Shown here: positions 35,809 to 44,201 of the stretch, piece by piece
Numbering within the stretch: the stretch's first letter is position 1
Layout: each line of letters begins with the position of its first letter
Assembly: GCA_013152715.1 (NCBI GenBank)
Contig: JAADFU010000184.1
Span: forward strand, 1 to 51,826
Reading direction: 5' to 3'
Source of the DNA: Calditrichota bacterium
GTDB lineage: Bacteria > Zhuqueibacterota > Zhuqueibacteria > Thermofontimicrobiales > Thermofontimicrobiaceae
DNA length: 51,826 nt
Notes under the pieces: model-generated
Databases searched by the model: none
Told to the model about the DNA's origin: nothing
The model's input: the letters and a program-made list of their open reading frames with translations, nothing else
Made by a program: the position numbers and the translations under genes

Positions 35809-36504
35809 ATGGTTATTGAAAATTTAAAGGGAGTCATTTTCGATGTCCACAAAACGCTCGTTGATGATTCCGGATTTCCCAGAGATCGAATTTGGCGACT
35901 CATTGAAAAATCGGGCGTGACGGTCAATCGAGAGCTTTATTTTGAGCTCTATGATAAGATTACCAGACAACTTTTCAATTGGCCCGAGATAAATCCCTTT
36001 GTCAAGGTTCGCGAAATTCACCGAAGGAGATTGCAGCAAATTTACCGCCACTTCAACGTTGACCGCAACATTGAAAATGATCTGAATTTTCTGTGGGAAT
36101 CTTTGGCGGCGTGTCAGTTTTACCCTGAGGTTCCCGAGGTTTTGCACAAACTATCCGGAAAATTCAAATTAGCGCTGCTCTCCAACGCTGACGCTGATGA
36201 TCCGCTGCTTGAAATAGTTCGCCGCTGCGGAGTAAAATTTGATGCGATCGTCACTTCCGAGCAGGCAAAATGTTATAAGCCAGATCGAAAAATTTATGAG
36301 CTGACGCTGAAGAAATTGGCGCTTTCGCCTGCAGAAGCCATCATGGTTGGTGATTCGCCGGCGCCAGATATTGGCGGGGCAAAAAATGTTGGTATACGCG
36401 CCATCTGGATAAATCGACACGGAAAAATTTTTAACGAATATTTGCCAAAGCCAGATTGGGAAATTCAAAGTTTATCGGCAATTTTTGAAGTATTGAATCT
36501 ATAA
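35809..36504 (+). CDS. HAD-superfamily hydrolase with altered first motif
   Basis: A 231-residue haloacid-dehalogenase-type phosphatase. Motif I reads IFDVHKTLVDD, with nucleophile Asp12 but His14 where the usual acid/base Asp stands. Motif II is LLSNADADD, motif III the Lys in CYKPDRK, and motif IV MVGDSPAPDIGGAKN. The cap is inserted between motifs I and II. Because the second Asp is replaced, it may be a dehalogenase-like or weakly active phosphatase. Substrate unknown. It is followed 30 bases on by a hypothetical gene. Confidence 0.85.
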   Translation: MVIENLKGVIFDVHKTLVDDSGFPRDRIWRLIEKSGVTVNRELYFELYDKITRQLFNWPEINPFVKVREIHRRRLQQIYRHFNVDRNIENDLNFLWESLAACQFYPEVPEVLHKLSGKFKLALLSNADADDPLLEIVRRCGVKFDAIVTSEQAKCYKPDRKIYELTLKKLALSPAEAIMVGDSPAPDIGGAKNVGIRAIWINRHGKIFNEYLPKPDWEIQSLSAIFEVLNL

Positions 36505-36512
36505 CCATATTT

Positions 36513-37079
36513 CAACTATTCAGGGAGCAATGCAATGAAAGATGAAATTAGCGCGGCCGCGGACCCTGTTCTGACTTTGAATAAAGAAATTCCGGGCTAT
36601 TCCGGCTATCAGAACAGGAATGATCTCGACAATAGCGACAATCAATTACGTCGCTATTTGAGCGACAAATTGCGTCTCGCGACTTCCCAATTCAATGAAA
36701 AAAAAGATCAGCTTCTGTCTTCGGGCCGGGAGAATTACCGGGAAATGATTAGCAATATTCTCCAGAGCATGGACGCGGTCGCTGAATCGCTAAAAAATCC
36801 CTGTTATTGCAGCCAAGGGAAAATAGCGAACAATCGCCTGACGCAACAGCAAATCGATCAATTGCACGACCACGACAGCAAACTGGTGGAACAGATGCTG
36901 ATTTTGGAAGACGAGTTTACGCATTTGCCCGACCAATTTGCAGAACATGAGTTGCCCGATCTGTTGGCTCATATCTATGACTTGATTGACGGCTTCAACC
37001 AATCTTTGACAGAGCGGGAATTCATATTTCTGGGTCAGGAAGATGAGGCTTGATCTATTTTGTCCGCACTGAATAGTTG
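36513..37079. repeat. 11-bp inverted repeat flanking a hypothetical gene
   Basis: CAACTATTCAG (36513-36523) and its exact inverse CTGAATAGTTG (37069-37079) bracket the gene at 36535. The core AACTATTCAG is the same as in the repeat arms at 34-46 and 393-405. Confidence 0.5.
36535..37053 (+). CDS. Helical protein of unknown function
   Basis: A 172-residue soluble protein, predicted mostly alpha-helical, without signal peptide or membrane segment. An early segment GYSGYQNRNDLDNSDNQLRR and a following amphipathic helix recall small helical proteins I cannot name with certainty. A Cys-Tyr-Cys lies near residue 85, and the C-terminal half is acidic (DQFAEHELPDLLAHIYDLIDG). AGGGAG gives a good ribosome-binding site. 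It is flanked by short inverted repeats. Confidence 0.7.
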   Translation: MKDEISAAADPVLTLNKEIPGYSGYQNRNDLDNSDNQLRRYLSDKLRLATSQFNEKKDQLLSSGRENYREMISNILQSMDAVAESLKNPCYCSQGKIANNRLTQQQIDQLHDHDSKLVEQMLILEDEFTHLPDQFAEHELPDLLAHIYDLIDGFNQSLTEREFIFLGQEDEA

Positions 37080-37248
37080 ATTTTTTTGTTCGGCGGATGA
37101 CTTGCCCGGTCATTCGCTTCATTTTATCGGGAAAACGGAGTTTAAAAATTTGAGTCTCATTTCTTTTTAAGGGTGATTTTTCCGGCTGTAATCAAAAAAT
37201 CAAGTTTATTTTTCAAAATAATAATCATGTAAATTTGAGGAAATTTCC

Positions 37249-37662
37249 ATGAAAGCAAAAACCGAGTACCTGTGGTTTAATACATCGAAAAAAAGAGAGT
37301 ACATTAACATCACCGGAGAAGTCGAACGTGTCGTTCGGGAAAGCGGGATCAAGGAAGGTATGGTTTTGGTTTCCGCCATGCACATCACCGCCGGCGTTTA
37401 CGTCAACGACGCCGAGTCCGGATTGATTCAGGATATTGAGGAATGGCTTCAAAAGCTGGCGCCTGAAGGCCCTGACTATCGCCATCACCGCACCGGTGAG
37501 GTCAACGGCGACGCGCATTTGAAAAATCTCCTCATCGGGCATGAAGTCATCGTTCCTATCACTGACGGTGATTTGGATTTGGGTCCCTGGCAGCAGATTT
37601 ACTACGCCGAATTTGACGGCAGAAGACGAAAAAGACTCATCATCAAGGCGATTGGCGAATAA
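37249..37662 (+). CDS. YjbQ/UPF0047 family protein
   Basis: A 137-residue protein of the YjbQ family, sometimes annotated as a secondary thiamine-phosphate synthase because some members show weak activity of that kind. Typical segments are [16 protein letters not shown], the metal-binding [22 protein letters not shown], and [21 protein letters not shown]. The true function is unsettled. GAGGAAA precedes the ATG. It is 11 bases before nadE and probably co-transcribed. Confidence 0.9.
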   Translation: MKAKTEYLWFNTSKKREYINITGEVERVVRESGIKEGMVLVSAMHITAGVYVNDAESGLIQDIEEWLQKLAPEGPDYRHHRTGEVNGDAHLKNLLIGHEVIVPITDGDLDLGPWQQIYYAEFDGRRRKRLIIKAIGE

Positions 37663-37673
37663 AGGAAAAATCG

Positions 37674-39431
37674 ATGGATTCACATGGAACGCTGCGCATT
37701 GCCCTGGCGCAAATTAATGTCATTGTCGGCGATTTGGCTGGCAATGTGGAAAAAATAATAAATTATATTCATCAAGCAAAAAAACAACAGGCGGACATCG
37801 TCGCCTTTCCGGAGCTCACAATTCCCGGATACCCGCCGGAAGATTTACTTTTGCGGCCACAGTTTGTCGCTGACAATCACGCGGCGATGGAACAGGTCGT
37901 TTCCGCCTGTGACAGCGTCGTCGCCATTGTCGGATTCGCAGACCAACAGCAAAACGGACTTTTCAACGGCGCCGCTGTCGTCCAAAATCGAGAAATTAAA
38001 GGCATCTACCACAAAATCCATCTTCCCAATTATGGCGTTTTCGATGAAAAAAGATATTTTAAACAAGGAAAAAAACCGCTAATTTTCACTGTGAATAATA
38101 TTTCAGTGGGACTCAGCGTGTGCGAAGATCTCTGGATTCCGGACAGCGTGATCGACAGTCAGGCGCTTTGGGGCGACTGTCTCGTCGGGATCAATATTTC
38201 TGCTTCGCCATTCTGTTCCGGCAAAATTGAAGAGCGGGAAGCTCTGGTCATTGATCGCGCGCGTAAAAATCGTATTTTTATGTGTTACGTCAATCTCATC
38301 GGTGGTCAGGATGAGTTAGTGTTCGACGGCTCCAGCCTTGTCGTTGACGATGGGGGTAAAATTGTTTCTCGCTGCCGCCAATTCGCCGAAGATCTTGTTC
38401 TGGTTGATATTGATGTGGCAACGATCAGACAAAATAGATCACAAGACCAGATATTTCAGCAGCGCCAGGCGTCTTTCCCGCAGAAATTCAAATTTGAAAA
38501 AATTCAGTTAAAAAAATCCATTGCACAATTCCCCAAAAATCCGATTGAGAAGTCGCAGCATTCGTCCCTCACTCAGATTGAAGAAATCTACCATGCCTTG
38601 GTGCTTGGTACGCGAGATTATGTCCGCAAAAACGGCTTCAAAAAAGTTGTTTTAGGATTGAGCGGCGGCATCGATTCGGCGCTGACCGCCGCCGTCGCAG
38701 CGGATGCGTTAGGCGCTGAAAATGTCGTCGGCATCGCCATGCCGTCGCAGTTTTCTTCAGATTCCAGTCTGGAAGACGCTCGACAACTGGCGCAGAATTT
38801 GGGGATTGAATACAAAATAGTCCCTATCAAAAATACATTCGATCAATATTTGCAAATGTTGAAACCGCAATTTTCCGATCTTCCCTATGACGTCACCGAG
38901 GAGAATATTCAAGCGCGAATTCGCGGCAATATCGTCATGGCGCTCTCCAACAAATTTGGCTGGTTGGCGCTGACCACGGGCAACAAAAGCGAACTCAGCG
39001 TTGGCTATTGCACGCTCTACGGCGACATGGTCGGCGGATTCGCCGTGATCAAAGACGTCCCCAAAATGATGGTTTATCAACTCGCGCGATATTTGAACGA
39101 GAATCGCGACCATGAAATTATTCCGGAAAATACGATCACGAAGCCGCCGTCAGCGGAATTGCGCCCCGACCAGAAAGATTCTGACAGTCTCCCGCCTTAC
39201 GAAATTCTTGATCCGATTTTGCAGGCTTATGTAGAACAAAATTTATCCATCAAGGAAATCATTGACATGGGATTTGATTCTGACATTGTTCGCCGCGTCG
39301 TACGCATGGTTGACCGCGCGGAATATAAACGACGCCAGGCGCCTCCGGGAATAAAAATCACGCCGCGCGCTTTCGGAAAGGATAGGCGGATGCCAATTAC
39401 CAATCATTATCATCATTCTTCTGACAATTAG
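37674..39431 (+). CDS. nadE: Glutamine-dependent NAD+ synthetase
   Basis: Amidates nicotinic acid adenine dinucleotide to NAD, using ammonia released from glutamine. The N-terminal nitrilase-type glutaminase domain shows the Glu in AFPELTIPGYPPEDLL, the Lys in YHKIHLPNYGVFDE, and the Cys in GLSVCEDLWIP. The C-terminal synthetase carries the PP-loop LGLSGGIDSALTAAV and LTTGNKSELSVGYCTLYGDM. At 585 residues it is the full two-domain form. AAAGGA lies upstream of the ATG. Confidence 0.95.
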   Translation: MDSHGTLRIALAQINVIVGDLAGNVEKIINYIHQAKKQQADIVAFPELTIPGYPPEDLLLRPQFVADNHAAMEQVVSACDSVVAIVGFADQQQNGLFNGAAVVQNREIKGIYHKIHLPNYGVFDEKRYFKQGKKPLIFTVNNISVGLSVCEDLWIPDSVIDSQALWGDCLVGINISASPFCSGKIEEREALVIDRARKNRIFMCYVNLIGGQDELVFDGSSLVVDDGGKIVSRCRQFAEDLVLVDIDVATIRQNRSQDQIFQQRQASFPQKFKFEKIQLKKSIAQFPKNPIEKSQHSSLTQIEEIYHALVLGTRDYVRKNGFKKVVLGLSGGIDSALTAAVAADALGAENVVGIAMPSQFSSDSSLEDARQLAQNLGIEYKIVPIKNTFDQYLQMLKPQFSDLPYDVTEENIQARIRGNIVMALSNKFGWLALTTGNKSELSVGYCTLYGDMVGGFAVIKDVPKMMVYQLARYLNENRDHEIIPENTITKPPSAELRPDQKDSDSLPPYEILDPILQAYVEQNLSIKEIIDMGFDSDIVRRVVRMVDRAEYKRRQAPPGIKITPRAFGKDRRMPITNHYHHSSDN

Positions 39432-39540
39432 CGGCTTTGAACATGTTAAGCTCGTTGAATTTTTTGTTAAACAAAAGGACGCGCGGAATCCTGTTGAAAG
39501 CTCTGATCGCGTAGTAAAATATGTCGATTAAAAATTTTAC

Positions 39541-39568
39541 TTGCATATTTCATTTTTTTTATTAAACT
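39541..39568 (+). promoter_or_regulatory. Candidate promoter for the acyl-activating enzyme
   Basis: TTGCAT (39541-39546), 16 bases, TAAACT (39563-39568), about 55 bases before the start at 39624. Confidence 0.45.
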
Positions 39569-39623
39569 ATAAAAATGAATGTCATTCATTTTTGGAAAAA
39601 TAGTTCAATAACAGGAGGAAAAA

Positions 39624-41159
39624 ATGGTTCTTCACCATGAGTTTATTAAAACAGCTAAGAAATACGGCAAGAAAGTCGCGATCTCCGATAAAACTACCAA
39701 TCGGGAGGTCACATACTCCAGGGCGCTCATCGCCGCTCTCATTCTGGCAAAAAAAATCGGGAAATACAAAGAAGGCTACATTGGCATCATGATCCCTACT
39801 TCGGCGGGCGCCATGCTTTCCATTTTAGGCACGTTGATGGCGGGCAGGGTGCCGGTCATGATAAATTATTCGACTGGCGCTTCCGATAACTGCGAATATG
39901 CCCAGGACAAATGCGGTTTCAAAACGATCATTACCTCCAGAGGATTGCTAGAGAAATTAGGCTGCAGATTGGTCAAGGGCATGGTTTTCATCGAAGATAT
40001 CATGGAACAAATCACTACAGGCCAGAAGTTAGCCGCTGCGTTGAAATCAAAAATGCCCGCCGCGGCAATCATCAAATCTCTGCCCAAAGTAAACCCGGAC
40101 GATAACGCGACAATTCTTTTCACCAGCGGAAGCGAGAAAGATCCCAAGGCGGTTCAGTTGACGCACAGAAATTTTTACTCCAACATTCAGGATATTCTTC
40201 AAGTCTTCAAATTAACGCCAGACGACACTATTATGTCCATTTTACCGCTATTTCACGTCTTCGGACACAACGTGAATTTCTGGCTACCACTTACCGTTGG
40301 CATGAAAGCAGTTACTGTCGCCAATCCGTTGGAATACAAATCAGTTCCAAAATATATGAAAGAAGAACAAACCACCATGGTCGCCGCCACGCCGATATTT
40401 TTGACCGGCTATCTGCGTGAATCAAGTCCGGGAGATTTCGACAGTCTTCGCATCATTATCGCCGGCGCGGATAAAGTGCCTAATTCTTTGCGTGAAGGAT
40501 TTTTGAAGAAACACAACAAAGTTCTACTTGAAGGTTACGGCGCCACAGAAACAAGTCCGGTTGTCTCCGCCAATTCCCCAGAACATAATCGTCCGGGTAG
40601 TATTGGGAAAGTTTTTCCCAGTGTGCAGGTGAAAATTACTGATGTGGACACCGGCGAGGAATTGCCTCCTGGTAAAGAAGGCAAAATACTGGTGAAAGGC
40701 GATCTTATCATGAAAGGCTATCTGGACGATTTAGAGGAAACTTCTCTGCACATTCGTGACGGCTGGTACGATACCGGCGACATGGGATTAATAGACGAAG
40801 ACGGGTATTTGTGGCACAAAGGCCGACTCAAACGTTTCGTCAAAATCGGCGGTGAAATGGTCTCCCTGGTGCGCACTGAGATCGAGTTGGAACGCCTGCT
40901 TCCCGACGACGTCGATTGCTGCATCGTTGATGTGCCGGATTCCTTGAAAGGCTCTAAAATTGTCGCGGCTGTTACCCAACCCCTCAATGAGAAAGAAATT
41001 GTGTCGAAACTTTCGCAAAAATTGCCGCCGATAGCCATGCCGCGCAAATTCGTTGTGATTGAAGAAATGCCCAAAATGGGCACTGGCAAAATAGATTTTC
41101 GCACGATCGGACGTATCGTGCGGCGAAAACTACAAGCGGAAAATAATTCTGAAGCATAG
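39624..41159 (+). CDS. AMP-forming acyl-CoA/acyl-ACP synthetase
   Basis: An adenylate-forming enzyme of 511 residues that activates a carboxylic acid, probably a fatty acid. Motifs include LFTSGSEKDPKAVQLTHRN (phosphate-binding loop), EGYGATETSPVVS, and GWYDTGDMGLIDEDGYLWHKGRLKR; the catalytic Lys is in PKMGTGKIDFR. The sequence looks closest to the acyl-ACP synthetase half of Aas-like proteins, but no acyltransferase domain is present. AGGAGG precedes the ATG and a clean terminator follows, so it is a single-gene unit. Confidence 0.9.
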   Translation: MVLHHEFIKTAKKYGKKVAISDKTTNREVTYSRALIAALILAKKIGKYKEGYIGIMIPTSAGAMLSILGTLMAGRVPVMINYSTGASDNCEYAQDKCGFKTIITSRGLLEKLGCRLVKGMVFIEDIMEQITTGQKLAAALKSKMPAAAIIKSLPKVNPDDNATILFTSGSEKDPKAVQLTHRNFYSNIQDILQVFKLTPDDTIMSILPLFHVFGHNVNFWLPLTVGMKAVTVANPLEYKSVPKYMKEEQTTMVAATPIFLTGYLRESSPGDFDSLRIIIAGADKVPNSLREGFLKKHNKVLLEGYGATETSPVVSANSPEHNRPGSIGKVFPSVQVKITDVDTGEELPPGKEGKILVKGDLIMKGYLDDLEETSLHIRDGWYDTGDMGLIDEDGYLWHKGRLKRFVKIGGEMVSLVRTEIELERLLPDDVDCCIVDVPDSLKGSKIVAAVTQPLNEKEIVSKLSQKLPPIAMPRKFVVIEEMPKMGTGKIDFRTIGRIVRRKLQAENNSEA

Positions 41160-41179
41160 CATTAGCAGAAAAATTCAAG

Positions 41180-41215
41180 GAGCGGGACTTTTCGACAATT
41201 TCCCGCTCTTTTTTT
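41180..41215 (+). terminator. Intrinsic terminator after the acyl-activating gene
   Basis: GAGCGGGA (41180-41187) pairs with TCCCGCTC (41201-41208), followed by seven T. The rest of the 379-base spacer up to 41539 contains degenerate GAGAGACACAAAA and CTCTGCGG...CTCTGC segments (about 41319-41398) and a promoter, but no gene. Confidence 0.9.
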
Positions 41216-41436
41216 ATTTTACCGATTTTGAAAAAATCTTAATTGCAATGAGCCTCTATTCGTTCCTGCAAAATTTTGTGTCTTTTGTTCAAAAAGAAAG
41301 AGCGCTTTTTCAGCCAGAGAGACACAAAAACATGAAAACCGAGTCCAATAAAAGATTTTTGAAAATTTTCGGTGGTCTCTGCGGCTTTCTCTGCTTGCTG
41401 ACAATCACAGAAAATTCAATTTGTCGCAAAATTAAC

Positions 41437-41465
41437 TTGACATTTTAGAATATATTTTATATTAT
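41437..41465 (+). promoter_or_regulatory. Promoter for the threonine deaminase gene
   Basis: TTGACA (41437-41442), 17 bases, TATTAT (41460-41465), about 75 bases before the start. No leader peptide rich in branched-chain codons was found. Confidence 0.6.
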
Positions 41466-41538
41466 CATAAGCACGCGCCATCCTGATTTTGAAATAGACC
41501 TGAAAAATTTTTGACGATAAAAAAGGCCGATAGAACCT

Positions 41539-42504
41539 ATGCTCATGTATTCGGAAACAACCGTCAAATCCAAATCTGCCCTGCGGAGAATCAAAAAATA
41601 TATCCGCCACACGCCCCTCGATGAATTCAAAGAATTGTCGCAACAAACCTTCAACAAAATATTTTTGAAATTGGAAAATTGGCAAGAAACCGGCTCGTTC
41701 AAAGTGCGCGGCGCATTGAATCGTATGCTAACTCTCAGCGAAAAAGAAAAATCCGATGGAGTGATTACTGCTTCCGCCGGGAATCACGGTTTGGGCGTAG
41801 CGTACGCCAGCGAATTATTGGGCATAAAGGCGCGGATTGTGGCGCCGGTTTCCGCCGCTCCCACAAAAATTCAAATGCTGCACAATTTCGGCGTCGAAGT
41901 TGTGCAGGCGGGTCGTGATTACGACGAATCCGAAGATGTAGCACATCGCATCGAAAATGACTGTCAGCTCACTTTTGTGCACGCTTTTGAAGATCCCTAC
42001 ATTATCGCCGGTCAGGGAACTATCGCGCTGGAAATTTTGGAATCGCTGCCGGAGGCAGACATGATCGTCGTCCCCGTCGGCGGAGGCGGACTCATTTCGG
42101 GAGTTGCCATCGCGGCGAAACAAATTAAGTCTAACATTAAAATTATCGGCGTGCAAAGCGAAGCGTCGCCGGCAATGTACCGCGCCTGGAAATCTAATCA
42201 GGCAATCGAATCTCCGATCAGGGAAACCGTCGCGGATGGCCTCGCCGGCAGACTGGTCAGTCCGACCATGCTGGCAACGGTTCAGAAGTACGTCGATGAT
42301 TTTGTCCTTGTTTCGGAGGAAGAAATCGTCGACGCCATGCTTTATTTGCTGGAGACAAAACACATTCTCGTCGAAGGCGCCGCTGCCGTCGGCATCGCTG
42401 CTGTCAAAAACAGACACCTTTCAGGGGAAAACGAAAACATTGCCATCGTTATTTCCGGGAGAAATATTGATTTGAAAATTGTAAAAAAAATTTTGCGGAC
42501 GTAA
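41539..42504 (+). CDS. Threonine ammonia-lyase (short, catabolic type) or serine racemase-like
   Basis: A fold-type II PLP enzyme of 321 residues that deaminates threonine (and often serine) to the 2-oxoacid. The PLP lysine is in GSFKVRGALNRM, the substrate loop is TASAGNHGLGVAYA, and the phosphate-binding loop is VPVGGGGLISGVA. There is no C-terminal ACT domain, so feedback control by isoleucine is not expected; this fits TdcB-like enzymes or serine/threonine dehydratase-racemases. RidA (7126) would clear its reactive imine product. Confidence 0.9.
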   Translation: MLMYSETTVKSKSALRRIKKYIRHTPLDEFKELSQQTFNKIFLKLENWQETGSFKVRGALNRMLTLSEKEKSDGVITASAGNHGLGVAYASELLGIKARIVAPVSAAPTKIQMLHNFGVEVVQAGRDYDESEDVAHRIENDCQLTFVHAFEDPYIIAGQGTIALEILESLPEADMIVVPVGGGGLISGVAIAAKQIKSNIKIIGVQSEASPAMYRAWKSNQAIESPIRETVADGLAGRLVSPTMLATVQKYVDDFVLVSEEEIVDAMLYLLETKHILVEGAAAVGIAAVKNRHLSGENENIAIVISGRNIDLKIVKKILRT

Positions 42505-42520
42505 TTTCTGAGGCTGGCGT

Positions 42521-42557
42521 TCGCTCATTGACCGGATTGAGCGAGCAGGTGTTTTTT
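42521..42557 (+). terminator. Probable terminator after threonine deaminase
   Basis: TCGCTCA (42521-42527) pairs with TGAGCGA (42538-42544), and a run of six T follows seven bases later (42552-42557). It sits between convergent genes. The offset T-run makes it less certain. Confidence 0.5.
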
Positions 42558-42562
42558 GCGCG

Positions 42563-43231
42563 TCATTTTTGGAATAAAATTTTTCCTTCCTGCATTTGAA
42601 AAACCTGACTTTTTCCCGAAACAATCTTGTCGCCAAAACCGGTCAAAGAGAGCAACAATTTCAAAAACCCGCCTTTGAAGCGTTTTTCCTGCTCTTTTGA
42701 ATCATCTAAATTTTTCAAGTCTAAATTCTTCGCGCTGCCGGAGAGCCAATTTTTTATTTCCTGATAATTCTCCATGGAAAGAGGCCGCAAAATCGCTTTC
42801 ACGGTGACAAAATATTTCTTCTTCGCTGAAATTTTTTTCTGCGGAAGCAAACCCATGTCGCTCATCTCGGTGCACAATCGCTGAACTTTTTCCGGAGAAG
42901 GGGTCAGCCGCCGCTCCTCGGGGCTCAGAACGACGAATTTCTTTTCCCAATTATCAAAATAGACTTTAATGCGCCGGGACTGGCCGGCGATTAAACTATT
43001 GACCCAGCGGCTCTTGCGCTCCCACAATTGAATTTCGTACTGAAAAGTACTGGTCAGTCCGCGGCGTAGCCCCTGCATGGTTTTGTCGTCAAAAATTCCC
43101 TGGGTGTGAAAGCTGACGACAAGATTTCCTTCTTTGACGCCGATGGAATCAATGAACACTTTTTTTTCATCAGCGAGCAAAAAAGAAGTCAAAAAGGTCA
43201 ACCAGAGAATTAGCAAATAAATTTTTTTCAT
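42563..43231 (-). CDS. DUF4390 family exported protein
   Basis: A 222-residue protein with an N-terminal signal (MKKIYLLILWLTFLTSFLLA). The body matches the DUF4390 pattern: an IDS.GVKEGNLVVSF strand, GLRRGLTSTFQYEIQLWE, and KVYFDNWEKKFVV. Members are small envelope proteins of unknown role. It is the last gene of the minus-strand run with prmA, the barrel and the TPR protein, with an 82-base gap after prmA. Confidence 0.8.
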   Translation of the reverse strand: MKKIYLLILWLTFLTSFLLADEKKVFIDSIGVKEGNLVVSFHTQGIFDDKTMQGLRRGLTSTFQYEIQLWERKSRWVNSLIAGQSRRIKVYFDNWEKKFVVLSPEERRLTPSPEKVQRLCTEMSDMGLLPQKKISAKKKYFVTVKAILRPLSMENYQEIKNWLSGSAKNLDLKNLDDSKEQEKRFKGGFLKLLLSLTGFGDKIVSGKSQVFQMQEGKILFQK

Positions 43232-43313
43232 TCAACGTGCCCTGTGCCGTCATGCCTGAAAAATTTCACTTCAGAATTTTGGCTTTCGCAAAAATAATTT
43301 CTCATGGAAAATT

Positions 43314-44186
43314 TCAATTTCTGCCCGCCGTTATTCCGATCCACTCTTCTTTTGTCGCTTCATCCCGTGAGCGTAAAGCTGTCGGCGATAGCGAAAATAA
43401 AAATTGATCCCGCTCTTCGACCAATATGCCGGAAAAGATGACCAGCCCGTCAGGAGAAAGGTTGCCTTCGATATCGAGAAGCATCTTTTCCAGCGCGGTG
43501 CGATCGATATTTGCTAACATGAGATCAAATTTTTTCGGTGACAGAGAGAGGCGATCGCTGCAAAAAAAGTAAATCCGCTCGCCGACGCCGTTGTTCGCGG
43601 CATTCTTGCGCGCCGTTTGCACGGCAACGGGATCGCGGTCAAAGGCAAAAATTTTTCCGGAAAAAAGCTTTGCCGCTGCGATCGACAAAATACCGGTTCC
43701 GGCGCCGATGTCGAGAATACGTTTGAAATCCCGCTTTTGTTTCAGCATTATTTCCAGAATGAGCTGAGTAGTTTCGTGCGTGCCCGTGCCAAACGCCATC
43801 TGCGGATCTATTTCAATGGTGATCTTATCCGCCGCAGCAACTTTTTCTTCCCAACTTGGCTTGATCAAAATTTTCCCGCCGATTTCGACGGACTTGTACC
43901 CTTTTTTCCATTCCGCATTCCAGTCGCGATCAGCAAAAACACGGACTTTCATTTTTTCGATTTGGATTTTGAAACCAAGCTTTCCCAATTCCCGCAAATA
44001 ACGGTCAAATTTCTCCGCCTTTGACTGACGCCAATCCTTGTCCGAAAAATAACCGTGCAAAATCCCTTTTTCCGTGTGGCAGCCGGCGCTGCCCAACTCA
44101 AACAGGAAATTCGCGATCGACTCTTCCGATTGCTCGTCGACCGGCAGGGAGATTTTCACCCAACGATTTTTCTCTGAGGACTTCAT
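43314..44186 (-). CDS. prmA: Ribosomal protein L11 methyltransferase
   Basis: A SAM-dependent methyltransferase of 290 residues that trimethylates ribosomal protein L11. The PrmA-specific IDPQMAFGTGTHETTQLILE precedes motif I (ILDIGAGTGILSIAAAKL), and motif IV is LMLANID. The N-terminal roughly 120 residues form the small L11-binding domain. The ribosome-binding site is GGAAGAG, and the gene starts 15 bases after the barrel gene's stop, so it is likely co-transcribed with envelope genes, which is probably incidental. Confidence 0.92.
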   Translation of the reverse strand: MKSSEKNRWVKISLPVDEQSEESIANFLFELGSAGCHTEKGILHGYFSDKDWRQSKAEKFDRYLRELGKLGFKIQIEKMKVRVFADRDWNAEWKKGYKSVEIGGKILIKPSWEEKVAAADKITIEIDPQMAFGTGTHETTQLILEIMLKQKRDFKRILDIGAGTGILSIAAAKLFSGKIFAFDRDPVAVQTARKNAANNGVGERIYFFCSDRLSLSPKKFDLMLANIDRTALEKMLLDIEGNLSPDGLVIFSGILVEERDQFLFSLSPTALRSRDEATKEEWIGITAGRN

Positions 44187-44201
44187 TTGCTCTTCCCGAC
44201 T

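Noticed and set aside
41216-41538. Isoleucine/threonine attenuator ahead of threonine deaminase
   Set aside because: The promoter lies only 75 bases before the gene, and no codon run or paired hairpins follow it.
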